From assembly GCA_009733775.1 (NCBI GenBank), contig WOGZ01000130.1:23423-87422 (forward strand): a DNA stretch of 64,000 nt, written 5' to 3'. Shown here piece after piece: positions 34,786-46,306 of this stretch. This DNA comes from Alectoria sarmentosa (Eukaryota; Ascomycota; Lecanoromycetes; Lecanorales; Parmeliaceae). A model generated the notes under the pieces. The model had not been told where the DNA came from. It made no database searches and was given only the letters and a program-made list of their open reading frames with translations. Every line of letters begins with the position of its first letter. Within the stretch, counting starts at the first letter, position 1. The translations under genes and the position numbers were made by a program.

Positions 34786-36060
34786 ATGCTCTGCCGCACT
34801 TGGACCTTGTACATTTTGGTATTCCAATGGGGAACGCCCAAATCCTTTGGAGTAGACTCAAAGCAGCTGCTTCGGCCTTTCAATGCCCTTCCATCTATGA
34901 ATAGCACCGCCAGAATGGCCATCCATACGGCTTCTGGCTCTCCCATGTCCCAACCTCTCCCTTCTCACCACCTCAATTCCATCGTATCTGCCCCTCCAGT
35001 ACTGCCAGCCTGGTCTCAAGATCGCAAGCGTCAAACTCTTCTGGTGCCAATTCACGAGGTCATTTCCGTATCAGCATGTGAGATATTCTTACCTTTGCGA
35101 CGTGCATTCGCGTCGGCAACATCATCGCTTCCGATATTTCCATTGCCAGTATTCCTACTACAATCCACGTTTCTCTTTTCAGTCGTGGCATATCTAATAC
35201 CCTTGATTGGAAGGATGGTAGGCGAGAGTGTGGTGTTCCACCAGGCATATATGCGTTGGCAGCTTGGTTTACCATTGTTGGGCTTTCTTGCGTGAGAATC
35301 TTTTTATATCGGAGGGTGTTTGGATGGGCTGGGGGAATTGCTGATCCGTACTACGTGGAGTTGTGAATTTTTTCGGATTTATGGGTAGCGGGGTGGGTTG
35401 CTAGCAGGAGTCCACTCGCGGGCGGTCAGGATGAATGGGGCAAAGTCTGATGAGTCTTCCTTGGGGACATGCATCGATTTTACCGGGAGAATGACAGATT
35501 GAAACTCCCCATCGGGTGCGAAACAAAGCTATTACAATAAAAAGAAGCACGAATACGAAGCCAAAAAAGTTCCAACTTTTGATACGGTGCATCCTACTCG
35601 GCGGATTCCTGTCACTATTCAATAAGTCTCCTCGCGTCAATTTCTCGCAGCACTCTGGGCCATCTTGGTAAAAGCGACCCTTTACATCTCAATCAACGCC
35701 GTCCTTCCCCTCCTCGTCCATCAGATCTTCAAATGACACCTCACAGGCGTCGGTCTCCTCTTCCTAGCTCTCATCGTTCTCACCTTCGTCGCTCCACTGG
35801 TTGGCCGGCTTACAGACAAACACGGCGCTAGATATTTGACCGTCGCTGGCTTCCTCCTCATTCTCCCACGCTTCGTTCTCCTCCGTTTCCTCACCTACCC
35901 ATTTATACAGTATATTACTATCTCATGCTTTCTCCTGGTTTCAATTGGTGTCGCTGTGACTTTGTCCTCTACTACTTTGTTCGCGGAGGTCAAATATCTG
36001 GCTTAGCCGGAAGAGATTACCAAGACCACAAATTTTATGGGGAAAAGGGTGCGCATGAAT
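34786..36060 (+). pseudogene. MFS transporter relic (vesicular/DHA1-like)
   Basis: The first transmembrane helix and the following loop are recognisable near 35165-35290 (STFLFSVVAYLIPLIGRMVG, then a WQLGLPLLGF stretch). A later block at about 35645-36005 reads LWAILVKATLYISINAVLPL, a stop, then TGVGLLFLALIVLTFVAPLV and GRLTDKHGARYLTVAGFLL. This is the C-terminal half of a vesicular-amine-type MFS transporter, with the RxxDxxG-like loop as GRLTDKHG. The central helices are deleted or unrecognisable and at least one in-frame stop is present. The stretch 34786-35160 in the same frame does not resemble a transporter and may be unrelated leader. Confidence 0.6.
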
Positions 36061-36712
36061 AAGACTATGGGCTGCTCAATAGTGGTCCAATAGTGGTCCG
36101 ACTACTTGCACCATGATGGGGTCGATTCGGTCCAGACATGCAAATTTGAGGGCTAGGTGGGAAGACTATGACTTGAAAGCTGAGAGTAAAAGGGTCTGTT
36201 TTAGAGGAGCCGACGTTGACGTGGATGGGAGGGTCTGACACCAAGTCAGGCGTAGAGAGAAAGGGGGTGGGGGACCTGTGGGGACGAATGGGGGTGATAC
36301 TTTGTAGGATGATTTGGGAGTGTGACAGTGGATGTGTCATAAGGATGGGCTAATTTAGGACGCTGAGAGAGCAAACATTCGATTCCCTTGTCCCAAAGAT
36401 GACGGATTTGGAAATCGCAATCTGTCCTTTCAGAGAGAAGATAGTTTCCCCTTTGCAAGTCAGCAACACTTGGCATTCCCTTTGAGAAGGAAAACTAGGG
36501 ATGTTTCAAACGCTGACAAGTGCGAGACTCGCGTCGCCTCGTATGGTATACTGTGAAATGAGGCTGAAAGTCAGGAAGAGAGATATTGAACGCGCAAGCC
36601 GGGTTCTAATGTATGAGACAATTCTATCTAAGATACATGTTCGCCAAAAAGAGACTAATGAGAGGGCCAGCTCTCAGATTCTCCTCCGCCAATGAGGAGC
36701 CCACACGATAGA
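36061..36712. other. 3' flank, nothing recognised
   Basis: Short open frames only; no domain, RNA or repeat seen. Confidence 0.4.
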
Positions 36713-37462
36713 TTAGCAAGCAAAAGTGCACGCGAAATAGACCACACCATTTGGCGCGCTCCCAGCAGGGGCACAATTATTCCCACCACCGAGTCCTGGG
36801 GTGGGGTCAAACATCGCTTGTGGTATGGTTGTGTCATTCAAAGGGGCGCTTGGGTCGTGTGGTGGTACGACCCATCTCAAATTCGCCACGGAATAGGCGG
36901 GATTTTCGGAAGACAGCATGGCCCACAGCTGGAGGGGTGATCCACCCATGGCTATGGAAGGCTGCGTTTGGGCATTCGCGTTTGAGCTGGTTCCATCAAG
37001 TGGCCGGACTGTTGTCGGGTCCATGTTGCCCATGGCATTGTTCTTGCTGTCTCGAGCCCAGAGCTGGTAATCTGCGCTACCGTCGTTGTCGCTGCGTTGC
37101 ACGACACATACTGAGCAGGTACCTCCGACGTATGGCTTGCTGGGGGGAGGCCGGCTGAGTGGTGACGTCCAACAGCTGTTTTGGGTGGGTGTGGTGGATG
37201 GACTGTAGTTTATGATGCTATTGTCCGGCATAACACCGTCTGGACTGAGGGGGAGGGGAGTCCTGAGATTCCGTGTCAGTTGGGGGAAGGAGGGTGAGGG
37301 AATTGGCGACTCTTACCCTGCTGGGGGCGGATCGGGCGCTCGGACTGGTGGATTTATTTTGGAATGAAGAGGGCCGTAGATGCCAGTATCGGAACCACCC
37401 ATAGGGTTTGCGGTAATCTCGAACGATGCAAGAAGGGGGATAAGTAGGTAGTAGATTTTCAT
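36713..37462 (-). CDS. Secreted protein with six cysteines, unknown function
   Basis: Two exons (37462-37317 and 37262-36713) give 696 nt, 231 residues. The 54-nt intron (gtaaga...ctcag) restores PDPPPAG to TPLPLSPDG. The start MKIYYLLIPLLASFEITANP is a signal peptide. The mature protein has six cysteines: one in NSCW, a CSVC pair, one in NNC, and a C-terminal CTFAC pair. It is rich in Pro, Asn and Ser, and ends close after the last cysteine. An in-frame upstream ATG at 37552 is less likely because it would bury the signal peptide. No domain recognised. It resembles small fungal secreted proteins in overall design only. Confidence 0.7.
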
Positions 37463-39089
37463 GATGATAGTTGTCAACGAGAGCTTGGATTGAGACTTGG
37501 TATTCGTGATTGCTGTGGAAGGAAGATAGGAAGCCAAGTGGGAGCCAAGCACTACTTATACTCTTACAGGATGTCTGCCTGTCCGTACCATTTGTGAGCC
37601 ACTTGGAACCGGAGGAGCGAAACGAATGATCAGACAGGCAGCTTGGCACTGAGAAAAGCGAAACGAGGAGGTCGGTGTGATACCCGCAGGTTGGCAAGCA
37701 AATGAGTGGTTCCCATCATCTTATCAACGCAAGATGTTGTATCATGTCTTTATTCTACTGGTGGCAAGGGTCTAAACTTGAACTCAGCGCTTGAAACATT
37801 TCGAATCCAGGATGAAACGCAGCGAATGGAAACTTCTGTTGCTTAACGAACGGCAGGCATGGTATCAGCCTTATAAGCTGAAACCCTGCCCAAACACTAT
37901 CTCGAGAAATCCAGTAAACGCTTATCTTGCCACTGGATCGCGGATACGATGGGCGCAGCGCGTTGTCGCCGAGTCCAACTGAACCACGAAGCCGCGCGCG
38001 TTGCATTCGTCAAAATTGGTTCTGAACAGCGGGTTGGCTGCACCTATCCGCCAACTGCCCGGGTGGAGCATGTAGTCGTCCTAATTGGAGTTGGAATCAG
38101 GCTTTCGTCAATCATTCTTACCTATAGCCAAACGATTGGTTGGAGATTAATGGAGCGAGGCTCTATGCGGCGATTTCGTACATGCTGGGCAGGCTCGAGG
38201 GTAGCGATTCCGGTTCGAGAGCCACGTCGGAGATGGCAACATTTTCGCCATTTTTGCAGCCAAGGGGCCTTCCACGACACACCTCAATAGATGAGACGAC
38301 AAAGGAGGCGCTTCATCAATAGCGCGTCCTTGCCGACCAAGATGAAGAGGTCTCTAATGTGTACTAGAAAGGAATGACGACTCGATGGTGGTCGTCGAGG
38401 GTAATGTTGGGTACACAGATGTGCAAGCCAATGCCTCCGCCTCTTCCGTGCTGTTTATCGCTTTCCAGTGTCTCAAAACCAAATCCTTACTTAGCAAAAT
38501 TCTTGGTGAATAGACCGCAACACATCTATGAGGCAAGAAATCTTCATCTTGGCGTGATACGAAAAGCCTGGGTATATTCTGGTACGCTGACAGATTCAAT
38601 CTAACTCCTTTTGGCCTTAGCTATGTCGATCTGCTTGTAGGAACGCGGGGTGGCGGGCCAACGTTGTCAGTCTTACTGTGAAGCGCCGTCTCATCTAAGA
38701 GCTATAGCGGCCTCGGTCTTCTTCGTCTTCTACTTTATATTGTACAAACGGTGTTCTCACGATGACACGATCCATATGTCACTGTCTTGAGAACATTAAG
38801 CGCAAAGTGTGAGTTTGACTGCGCTTACGTTGAATGACGAACCTCAAGAGGCTCAAAACTATGTGGAAGAAACTTACTTGGTTTTCCGTTTTGGCCTTCG
38901 GGTGAGGTAAGGCTGCGTGGATCAAACAGTGCTGATCATTAGAATGCGCTCGATCAGAAGATCATGGGCCACACTAGCTAAGTTGGGGAATAATAATGGT
39001 AATAATACATGATTTCTTGCGCTATCTATTTTGGCCGCTCCTTCCTGACTATGCTACGCTCTTAGCCCTAATTCCCTACTTCTTGCTCC
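37463..39089. other. Gene-poor region
   Basis: Open frames at 37755-38006, 37949-38290 and 38354-38604 overlap on both strands and lack recognisable content. The left end would hold the promoter of the secreted-protein gene. Confidence 0.4.
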
Positions 39090-40362
39090 TCACTGAAACC
39101 CAAACTCTTTGCGTCGCGACGAAGGTGGTGTCCATACCACCGTCTCCAGATTCATGGTTGAGTCTTGCGCTTTTCCTTGCAAGACTCTTTCCGCCTGATT
39201 CTCCAGCGGCCAGCCGATCTCCTTCGCCTTGGATGGCATCTCATACTCGTGGGAAGGGACGCTACGCTTGCCTGAAGTCCACTCCGAAATGGCACTGATG
39301 AGCCACTTTGGTTTGAGCTTTTCGAAGACGGGTTTCGTGACCGGGAGACAGGCATTGACCACACCAAGAGATGATTCGAGGCAGGTTAAAAGTGCGGTCA
39401 GCGCGTACTGACCCGCGGCGTTCTGGGCGGTGATGTGGGTAATCACTTCGATCCGGACGAGGGTGATGATGCAAATGCTGTGGTGGTCGTCAGTAACTCG
39501 ACGATTAGGTGGTACCTTGAGCTGAGAGAAGAGAAATAGTGGTAGTAAAGTTTCCCTTACGCTATACCCATAGAAAACATGCCGCTTAAAGCGACCTTTC
39601 TTCCGGTCGGCACCTGAAGCCTCCATAAACTGGGCATTGGTAATGCGACGGTTGCGATGTCCATGAAAAGGTTAAAGACTCCAATGAAAAGATCCAAGGA
39701 CTTCTGGTCTCCACATGTCCCGTGGATGGACTGATCCCAGTTGCGAGCGAAAGGTCTGCATATCAGACAGCATGCCAGCACTGTTGCTGTGAAGTAAATT
39801 ATATTGACAGAGAGAAATGCATAGCATGCGATGCGAAATGGTCTTGTGTAGAAGATCCGAATGTACAAAAAGATGACGGAGGCACGAATGAGGGTCACGG
39901 CGGTGATCCAGAGAAGTTGGCCGACAAGCAGAGCCTACATGGGGTCTCACTTAGTTCCAAGCTGCGAGGTGTACATGAACACCACGGACCTTGAAACGAA
40001 TGACGACAATGTCGGAATCTCCCGCAATACTCGTCGAAAAGAAGCCCTAGTAGACATATGCTGAATAGTTTGTCAGGAGTATGATGCATTGAGTGCAAGG
40101 AAATAGGCATACAATACACCGAGAAGACGGTCGAGGTTAGCGTGAAGATCTGATGTCAGGTTAGCTTGTTGTATGAGTTACCTGAAATTTGCGTGTATAC
40201 TAGGCCTCCGACGCAGAGGTAGTCGTTCAATTCAAGTCTGACTTTTTTTACCGTGCGAGCCCATAGTCGGAAGATGACAAATATGAGCGCAAGGAAAGCA
40301 AAAATGGATATGACGGAGACTTGCATGGTTGTAGACGAGTCGCAAAGAGGACAGTCTGCCAT
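39090..40362 (-). CDS. Rhodopsin-type fungal integral membrane protein
   Basis: Five exons (40362-40201, 40149-40120, 40046-39990, 39934-39561, 39477-39090) give 1,011 nt, 336 residues. All introns are 51-83 nt with GT/AG ends. The protein has several hydrophobic helices. Diagnostic stretches are RLWARTVKKVRLELNDYLCV (after helix 1), QLLWITAVTLIRASVIFLYI, the CCLICRPFARNWD loop, and DIATVALPMPSLWRLQVPTG (penultimate helices). This is the layout of the fungal rhodopsin-domain membrane protein family (PTH11-related, PF20684-like). The C-terminal ~80 residues form a cytosolic tail rich in Lys, Glu and Ser. Members are proposed receptors or sensors; the ligand is unknown. Exons 2 and 3 are very short, so the region between helices 2 and 3 is the least certain part. 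Confidence 0.8.
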
Positions 40363-40984
40363 TGTGGTCTCTTGGGATGTAAGAACTCAACTCGCAAGTC
40401 TGAGATGGTGATGGTGTTACCGCGAAAGAAGATTATGCTCTGTGGAAAGAAGATGAGAAAAGAGAAGAAGGAAGAAGCGAATAAAAGAGAGAGCTTCAAG
40501 CATGACGAGAGATGGATTCGTCGACTCGGCCACAATCCTATGGCTTTACTAAGCATCAGATTCTACAACTTGGAGATCTTGCTCCATTGCCTTCCGACTG
40601 GTCCTCAGATGTATCAGCCGAGATTTTGAGGACGAAAGGAAGGCGAAGTACTCGAGATTTGAACGTGCTCGAGATTAAATGAATATGTTGAGGTTGCATG
40701 TCCTCTACTCGCAACAGGAGACAGATTAAGTCAAGCGTGATACAAATGGCCATCGTCAGCAAATGCACTTTTTCGCGTAAAGATGTCGAATTGATGAAAC
40801 CAAAAGTATTTTTAACCGGCACTCGGTGGATCGGCACGGCCCTCGGCGAACCAAAAAACACGCTCCCAGCCAAACACGCTAATTGCGGGGTAATGCACGG
40901 GCCCACAGCCTCAAAATAACGAATAGAGTATCTAGAGAGTAGGATTACCCGATAATTTTAGACCGCGCGCAGGCTCTCGTCTAC
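40363..40984. other. Spacer up to the nested transposon
   Basis: Left part is the presumed promoter of the rhodopsin-type gene. Small frames near 40556-40920 have no recognised domain. Base composition is ordinary until the transposon boundary at 40985. Confidence 0.4.
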
Positions 40985-41015
40985 CGAGGGTCGGTGACAA
41001 AAGTCCCTGCCGACT
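40985..41015 (+). repeat. Outer TIR, left
   Basis: 31-bp terminal inverted repeat, identical (reverse complement) to 45653-45683; preceded by TAC. Confidence 0.9.
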
Positions 41016-41124
41016 CTCTGACGCTTGACTTAATTTATTACTGTAAAATCATTTTTATTTAAAAATGCATCATTATTATTGAGATATTTATTTTAAACTT
41101 CCGTTATTGAACCTTTTCGCTTTA

Positions 41125-41222
41125 CTCCTTTTTGCAAAACTCTTGGCGGGAGCGCAAAACTTGCAGTCGCCCCCGCAATTTTTTGTTTAAACAACCGTCA
41201 AATGCACGCAAAAGATAAAATC
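41125..41222 (+). repeat. Inner TIR, left (~98 bp)
   Basis: Pairs with 45441-45538 on the other strand. Includes gcgggagcgcaaaacttgca and aatgcacgcaaaagataaaa, both conserved in the right copy. Differences are transitions only. Confidence 0.8.
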
Positions 41223-44200
41223 ACATTACATAAATTTAAAATCACATTCAAATAAATAATCGTTACAATAATAATTATTATAATTATTTTAATAATTATT
41301 ATTTAAAAATCGAATAAAATCTTTATATCAAATTTCGTTTATAAAAATTTGATGATAATGCTTTATAATTATATTTTTTATATATTATATATATAAAAAT
41401 TGAATTATATTAAAAATATCTCATTATACGATTTATTAATAAATCTTAACACGCGAGTAAGAGAGTGTGATATAAAAATGAAATATAATGTTTTACGCTC
41501 GTATAATGTTTATATTAAAACTTTAACATTATTTTTTATCAACATAAATTGTTTATAACGTAATAACTTTAAAAAATATTAAAAAAAAAAAAAAAAAAAG
41601 TCGATAATTAAATAATAAATCAAAAAAATGAAAATATAATTAAATGATAAATAATTAATTGAAATATGATTATAATTGTAACAATTGTGCAAAAATCTTA
41701 ATTAATAAAATTTCAATTTAATTTAAAAAACGTTATATTCGAAATTTAATCGAATCAAAAGTCGTTTGAAAATCTTTTAATATAATCATATTATCGTTTA
41801 TTTTAAAATTTATTTATATTTTTATTTAATATAAATTCGAGCTAGATTATAATAATAATGTTATTTTAATTAATTTATACGATATTAATATGCGATTTTT
41901 ACAAAAAATTAAATCTTATTAACTTTAATATAATATCGTTTTCATTTTAAATAATAATTTAAACGAACGTCTTAAAATCATTAATTAAGATATAAAAAAA
42001 CAATTATTCGTTTATCTTGAAAAGCGTTTTATATTATATTTAAACGAATTAATATTTATATTATTCGATCAATTTGATCTCGTTCTCGACGAAAACATTA
42101 TTTAAATTTTTTTATATCGCTTTAATTGATCTCGTAAACGAATGAAAAAAATGATTAATTAATATAATGTTTTTTTACGTGATAATTAATTTATTGCATT
42201 AATTAATTAACGAATTAATTAATTAATCTTTTTGAATAAATCGACGATTTATAAACGAATTAATAAACATTTTATTACTTTTAGTAATCAAATATTAAGG
42301 TTTTTAAATAATAAAAAATATAAATAAATCTTTTTAAACATGCGATCGTAAATCAATAAAGAATTTAAATATTTAAAAAAATAAAATGTGTTATCTGTTT
42401 TCACGATAAAAAATTATTTATTATAAATAATCTTTTAAAACTCGATTATTTAAAACATTTTTATTAATTTTATACGAAATTACGTCTTTTTTTATTACGA
42501 TAATTTCGAAAAAAGCGAATTTCGATTAATAATCATATGCGATAACGCGTCGATTTATCACAATTTTGAACTTGTTAATATATATTACAATGCAATTTTT
42601 TTATTAAAATATCTATTTTCGTATTCGTTTAATTTTAATTTAATTAATATCTCGTTTTCGATGTTTAAAGCGTAAATTAAATAATATCAAAATATAATTA
42701 TATTATATTTCGACGAAAAACGATATAATAATTTTTAAATTTAATTATATTTACGCAAAAGAAATAATATAACGCGAGCAATCTTTTTCGAAAAAATAAA
42801 ATATATTATAAAAATTAAATGGAAATAAACGTTATTGAAAACGAAATAAACGTCGCTAAAATATTAAAAGAATAAATTATTATAAATATTTATATATAAC
42901 GTTCGTTTTTATATTTTTATTATAATATATTATTTAAATTTATATCGTTATAAAATATTTATTTCGTTTATTAATTTTATTTATTATTTTTATTATCGAT
43001 AAAATGTAAAACGGGTTTTATTAGAAAGATTATAAAAATATATATATATGTTAAAACGCGAATTAACTTTTTTTTACATTTAAATGCGTTTACATTATTA
43101 ATTAATTCGCATTTAATATTTAATTCGATATTTAATTTCTCTTATTTATGCTCGAAATTATCGTCTTTTCATTATTAAATATAATGAAATTTATAATATT
43201 TATTTAATAACTTCTTTTTTGCATTTTTTAAAATCTTTTCGTTATATTATATAACGTTCAATTTTATATATTCGATAAAATTTTTTATATTAACGTATAT
43301 TAAATTATTAACTTTATACTTTAAAATCGTGATTAAAATTATCGTAATTTTATGATTATAAACACGATTAACAAAATATTAAAAATTATAATAATCACAT
43401 TTATCAAATTTAACTTTAAAACGAAAAAAACGAATATTTATAAAAAAATCATTTAAATTCGATAACGATATAAAAATTGAATAATTATAATAACAAAAAT
43501 AAATACACGATTACGTGATTATTATATATCGTTTTTTCTCTCATTTCTTTTTTATAAATCTTATTCTTTTATTTATTTTTCAAATTACGCTCTTAATTAA
43601 TAAATAAATTTATAAATAATATATCGACGATTAATTTATCAATTCGAATTATCACGATAATTATTAATTAATTAATTAATTAAATTTTAAATTATTATAA
43701 AATAATATTTACGCGAATTTTTAACATAATAAATCGATTCAAAATAATTTTAATTATTATAATAATTTTTATAATATTTTCAACGATCACGAATAATACG
43801 TTTAATAATAACAATAAAATTAATTTCATTTTTCGCAATCTAAATATTGAATAATCATTTAATAAAATTTGAAATTAATAAAATCTCAATAAAATTCACA
43901 AATTTATTATTTAAAAATTTATCGTTATATATAATTATTGCAGAGACGATCTTGATAACAATAAACTTTTTTTTAATAACATTAAATTTATTATAAATAT
44001 ATCGATATATCAAATTAAATTAAAACTCTTTTTTATGTTTTTAATTTTACAATTCATCGAATATCGTGTTTAAAACTTAATTAAATTCGATTAAATCAAT
44101 CTTTTAAACGTTAAAATGTTTTTATTTAATTATAATAAAAGCGTCGTACGATGAAATTATAATAAATGAAATTCGATAATATATTATATATTTAAACGAT

Positions 44201-45440
44201 ATAATAAATTTATAAAAACGAGTATTTTTAATAATTAATAATAAATATAAAATAAACGAATTATTATCGAATATATATTTTTTAATTTCAATATTAAATG
44301 CGATCTTTTCGCTCTTTTAAAAAAACTTCACATTGAATTTATATTATATAAATATCATTTTTTCACTATTAAACGAATCGATATTAATAACATTTTTTTA
44401 AACGATAAAAAAATGATACGATTTCGTTTTCATTTTCGATTAAATTAATTCTTTATTATTCTTTTGCGAACGAAATTGTTAACTTTTTTAAATATTTATA
44501 ACCTTTAAAATTTTTTATTAACATTTTTTTTATTTTTTATTTTTTTCATTATTAATTATCGCTTACGAATCGTTTAATTAATTACTAAATTAAATTATTA
44601 TCAATGCTCGCATTTTAATAATAAATTTAAATAAAAAAAATAAAAAAAATATAAATTATTTAATTATATAAAAATTGAATTTTTGTTAATAAACATTATT
44701 TAATTATATATCATTTTTCGTAAACTTATAAATCGTTTTTTATTTATCGAGAATTTCGACGATAATATATTATATAAAAAATCAAATAATTAATTCAATA
44801 ACGACGAATTAAATTATAAAAGATTAAAAAAAAACTCAATCATCGAAAAAAAACGTTATTATTCAAAAAACTTCGATTTATTAAATTTTAATAATAACGT
44901 AATTATTATATAAGATCTTATAACGAATTTTAAATTAAATATCTTAATAACAAATGTAATAAATACGTTTATTTTTATTATAATCTCATTTCCCTCAATT
45001 TAATCGAATAAAAATCATTTATTATTAAAAATTATAAAAATGTTTACACGTTTTTTTCTCGCAAAAGATTTCTTAAAATTAAACTTTTTACGTAATAATA
45101 TAATGATGATAATATAATTTATAAATGTGATAAAATAATCTCTTTATATATTTATATTATATCGTTTAATTTATATTATATCATTTATTAAACAATTTTA
45201 ATTTTAATTCGATTAAAAAAATGAAATAACTATTACGACGATTATTTTATCTTTTACGTAACTTTAATAATAATATAAATAAAAAATAATGAAATTAATC
45301 ATTAATCGAGCGCGAGCGATAGCGATAACGACAATAACAATAATGATAAATGAATCGAGATTTAAAAAAATTACATCTACTTTGAATAATCAATGAATTA
45401 TACACGATTTCATTTTTACACGATTTTATTATTATATCAC

Positions 45441-45538
45441 GATTTTATCTTTTGCGTGCATTTAACGATCGTTTAAATAAAAAATTACGAGGGCGGTTGC
45501 AAGTTTTGCGCTCCCGCTAAGGGTTTTGCAAAAAGGAG
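45441..45538 (-). repeat. Inner TIR, right (~98 bp)
   Basis: Reverse complement partner of 41125-41222, about 90% identical, with transition-only differences; followed by TA. Confidence 0.8.
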
Positions 45539-45652
45539 TATATATTAATAACTCGATTTTGAATATAAAAAGTTTTTCTTTTCAAATCATTTTATGAGTT
45601 GTCATTTCAAGGTTTTCAGGGCAAATTTTGAATCAAAATATTACCGAAAGAA

Positions 45653-45683
45653 AGTCGGCAGGGACTTTTGTCACCGACCCTCG
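45653..45683 (-). repeat. Outer TIR, right
   Basis: 31-bp terminal inverted repeat matching 40985-41015 exactly; followed by TAC. Confidence 0.9.
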
Positions 45684-45686
45684 TAC

Positions 45687-46306
45687 AGTAGATTACTCGG
45701 AAGAACAAAAGCCGAGTAGACATCACAGCGACAAGGCTCTGTGCTCTGTGCTCTAGCAGGATTTCCATATGACTTCCGCAAGATGTCGGCGTCTTGAAGC
45801 CATCCAGCGTTGAAAGCTGGTCTGGTTCAGACCCCTCAAAGATGAGATTGAAGTCAAGGAAAGGACGGATAGGTTTATCAGATGCGCTATCTGCACATCA
45901 CAAGCTATGCATATCTATGTTTCACTGCAGCGGGGCAGAACTGAGGTTACCTCAAGCCTCTTTACTATTCCACTTGCGGATCCCACCTTGGAGCGATACC
46001 ACGATGCTATCTACCGATTCAGCCGCAGCAAACATTGAACTCGGGATACCCCCCTCGATTGGATCCAATCATCGATTCGCTTTGGTCCCGAGAACCTCTT
46101 ATCGCAGCGTAGCCTTGCTGGAAAACAACGACTTAAAGAGCGAATCCATGCCGCATGGCGCAACTACTGACTTCCCCGGAGCTTTCTTTACACAAGGCTG
46201 CAACACCCTGGCAATACATTAGGTCAACTTCGTCCAGTTCTCGTGGATAGCCTAGCTACAATCTAAAGGGCATCAACTCAAATTCAGCCTTGAAGCCTGT
46301 CACACA
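45687..46306. other. Right flank of nested transposon
   Basis: Ordinary composition returns at once. A 142-codon frame (45794-46222) has no recognised domain. The 3' end is the presumed promoter of the gene at 46307. Confidence 0.4.

Larger units (their letters stand above)
41125..45538. mobile_element. Inner 4.4-kb DNA transposon, hyper-mutated to A+T
   Basis: The element is bounded by inverted repeats of about 100 bp that begin ctcctttttgcaaaac and is flanked by TA on both sides (41123-41124, 45539-45540), as in TA-inserting elements. The two TIRs differ at about ten positions, every one a C/T or G/A transition, the hallmark of RIP. Between them lies ~4.2 kb of almost pure A/T, with CpG and other C largely lost and no open frame above 60 codons on any strand. 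No transposase can be recognised. At 4.4 kb it is longer than ordinary Tc1/mariner elements, so the superfamily remains open. Confidence 0.8.
40985..45683. mobile_element. Nested DNA transposon, outer element with perfect 31-bp TIRs
   Basis: Positions 40985-41015 and 45653-45683 are exact reverse complements over 31 bp (ends cgagggtcggtgacaaaagt...). They are flanked by TAC on both sides (40982-40984 and 45684-45686), a 3-bp or TA-type target duplication. Subtracting the inner element (41125-45538) and its TA duplication leaves an outer element of about 283 bp with no coding capacity, i.e. MITE-sized. The TIRs are GC-normal and identical, in sharp contrast to the decayed interior. The superfamily is not certain: 3-bp duplications are typical of PIF/Harbinger or CACTA elements, TA of Tc1/mariner. 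Confidence 0.85.

Noticed and set aside
40985..45683. A single element with compound TIRs instead of two nested elements
   Set aside because: The DNA between outer and inner repeats is not inverted-repeated, and each repeat pair has its own flanking duplication.
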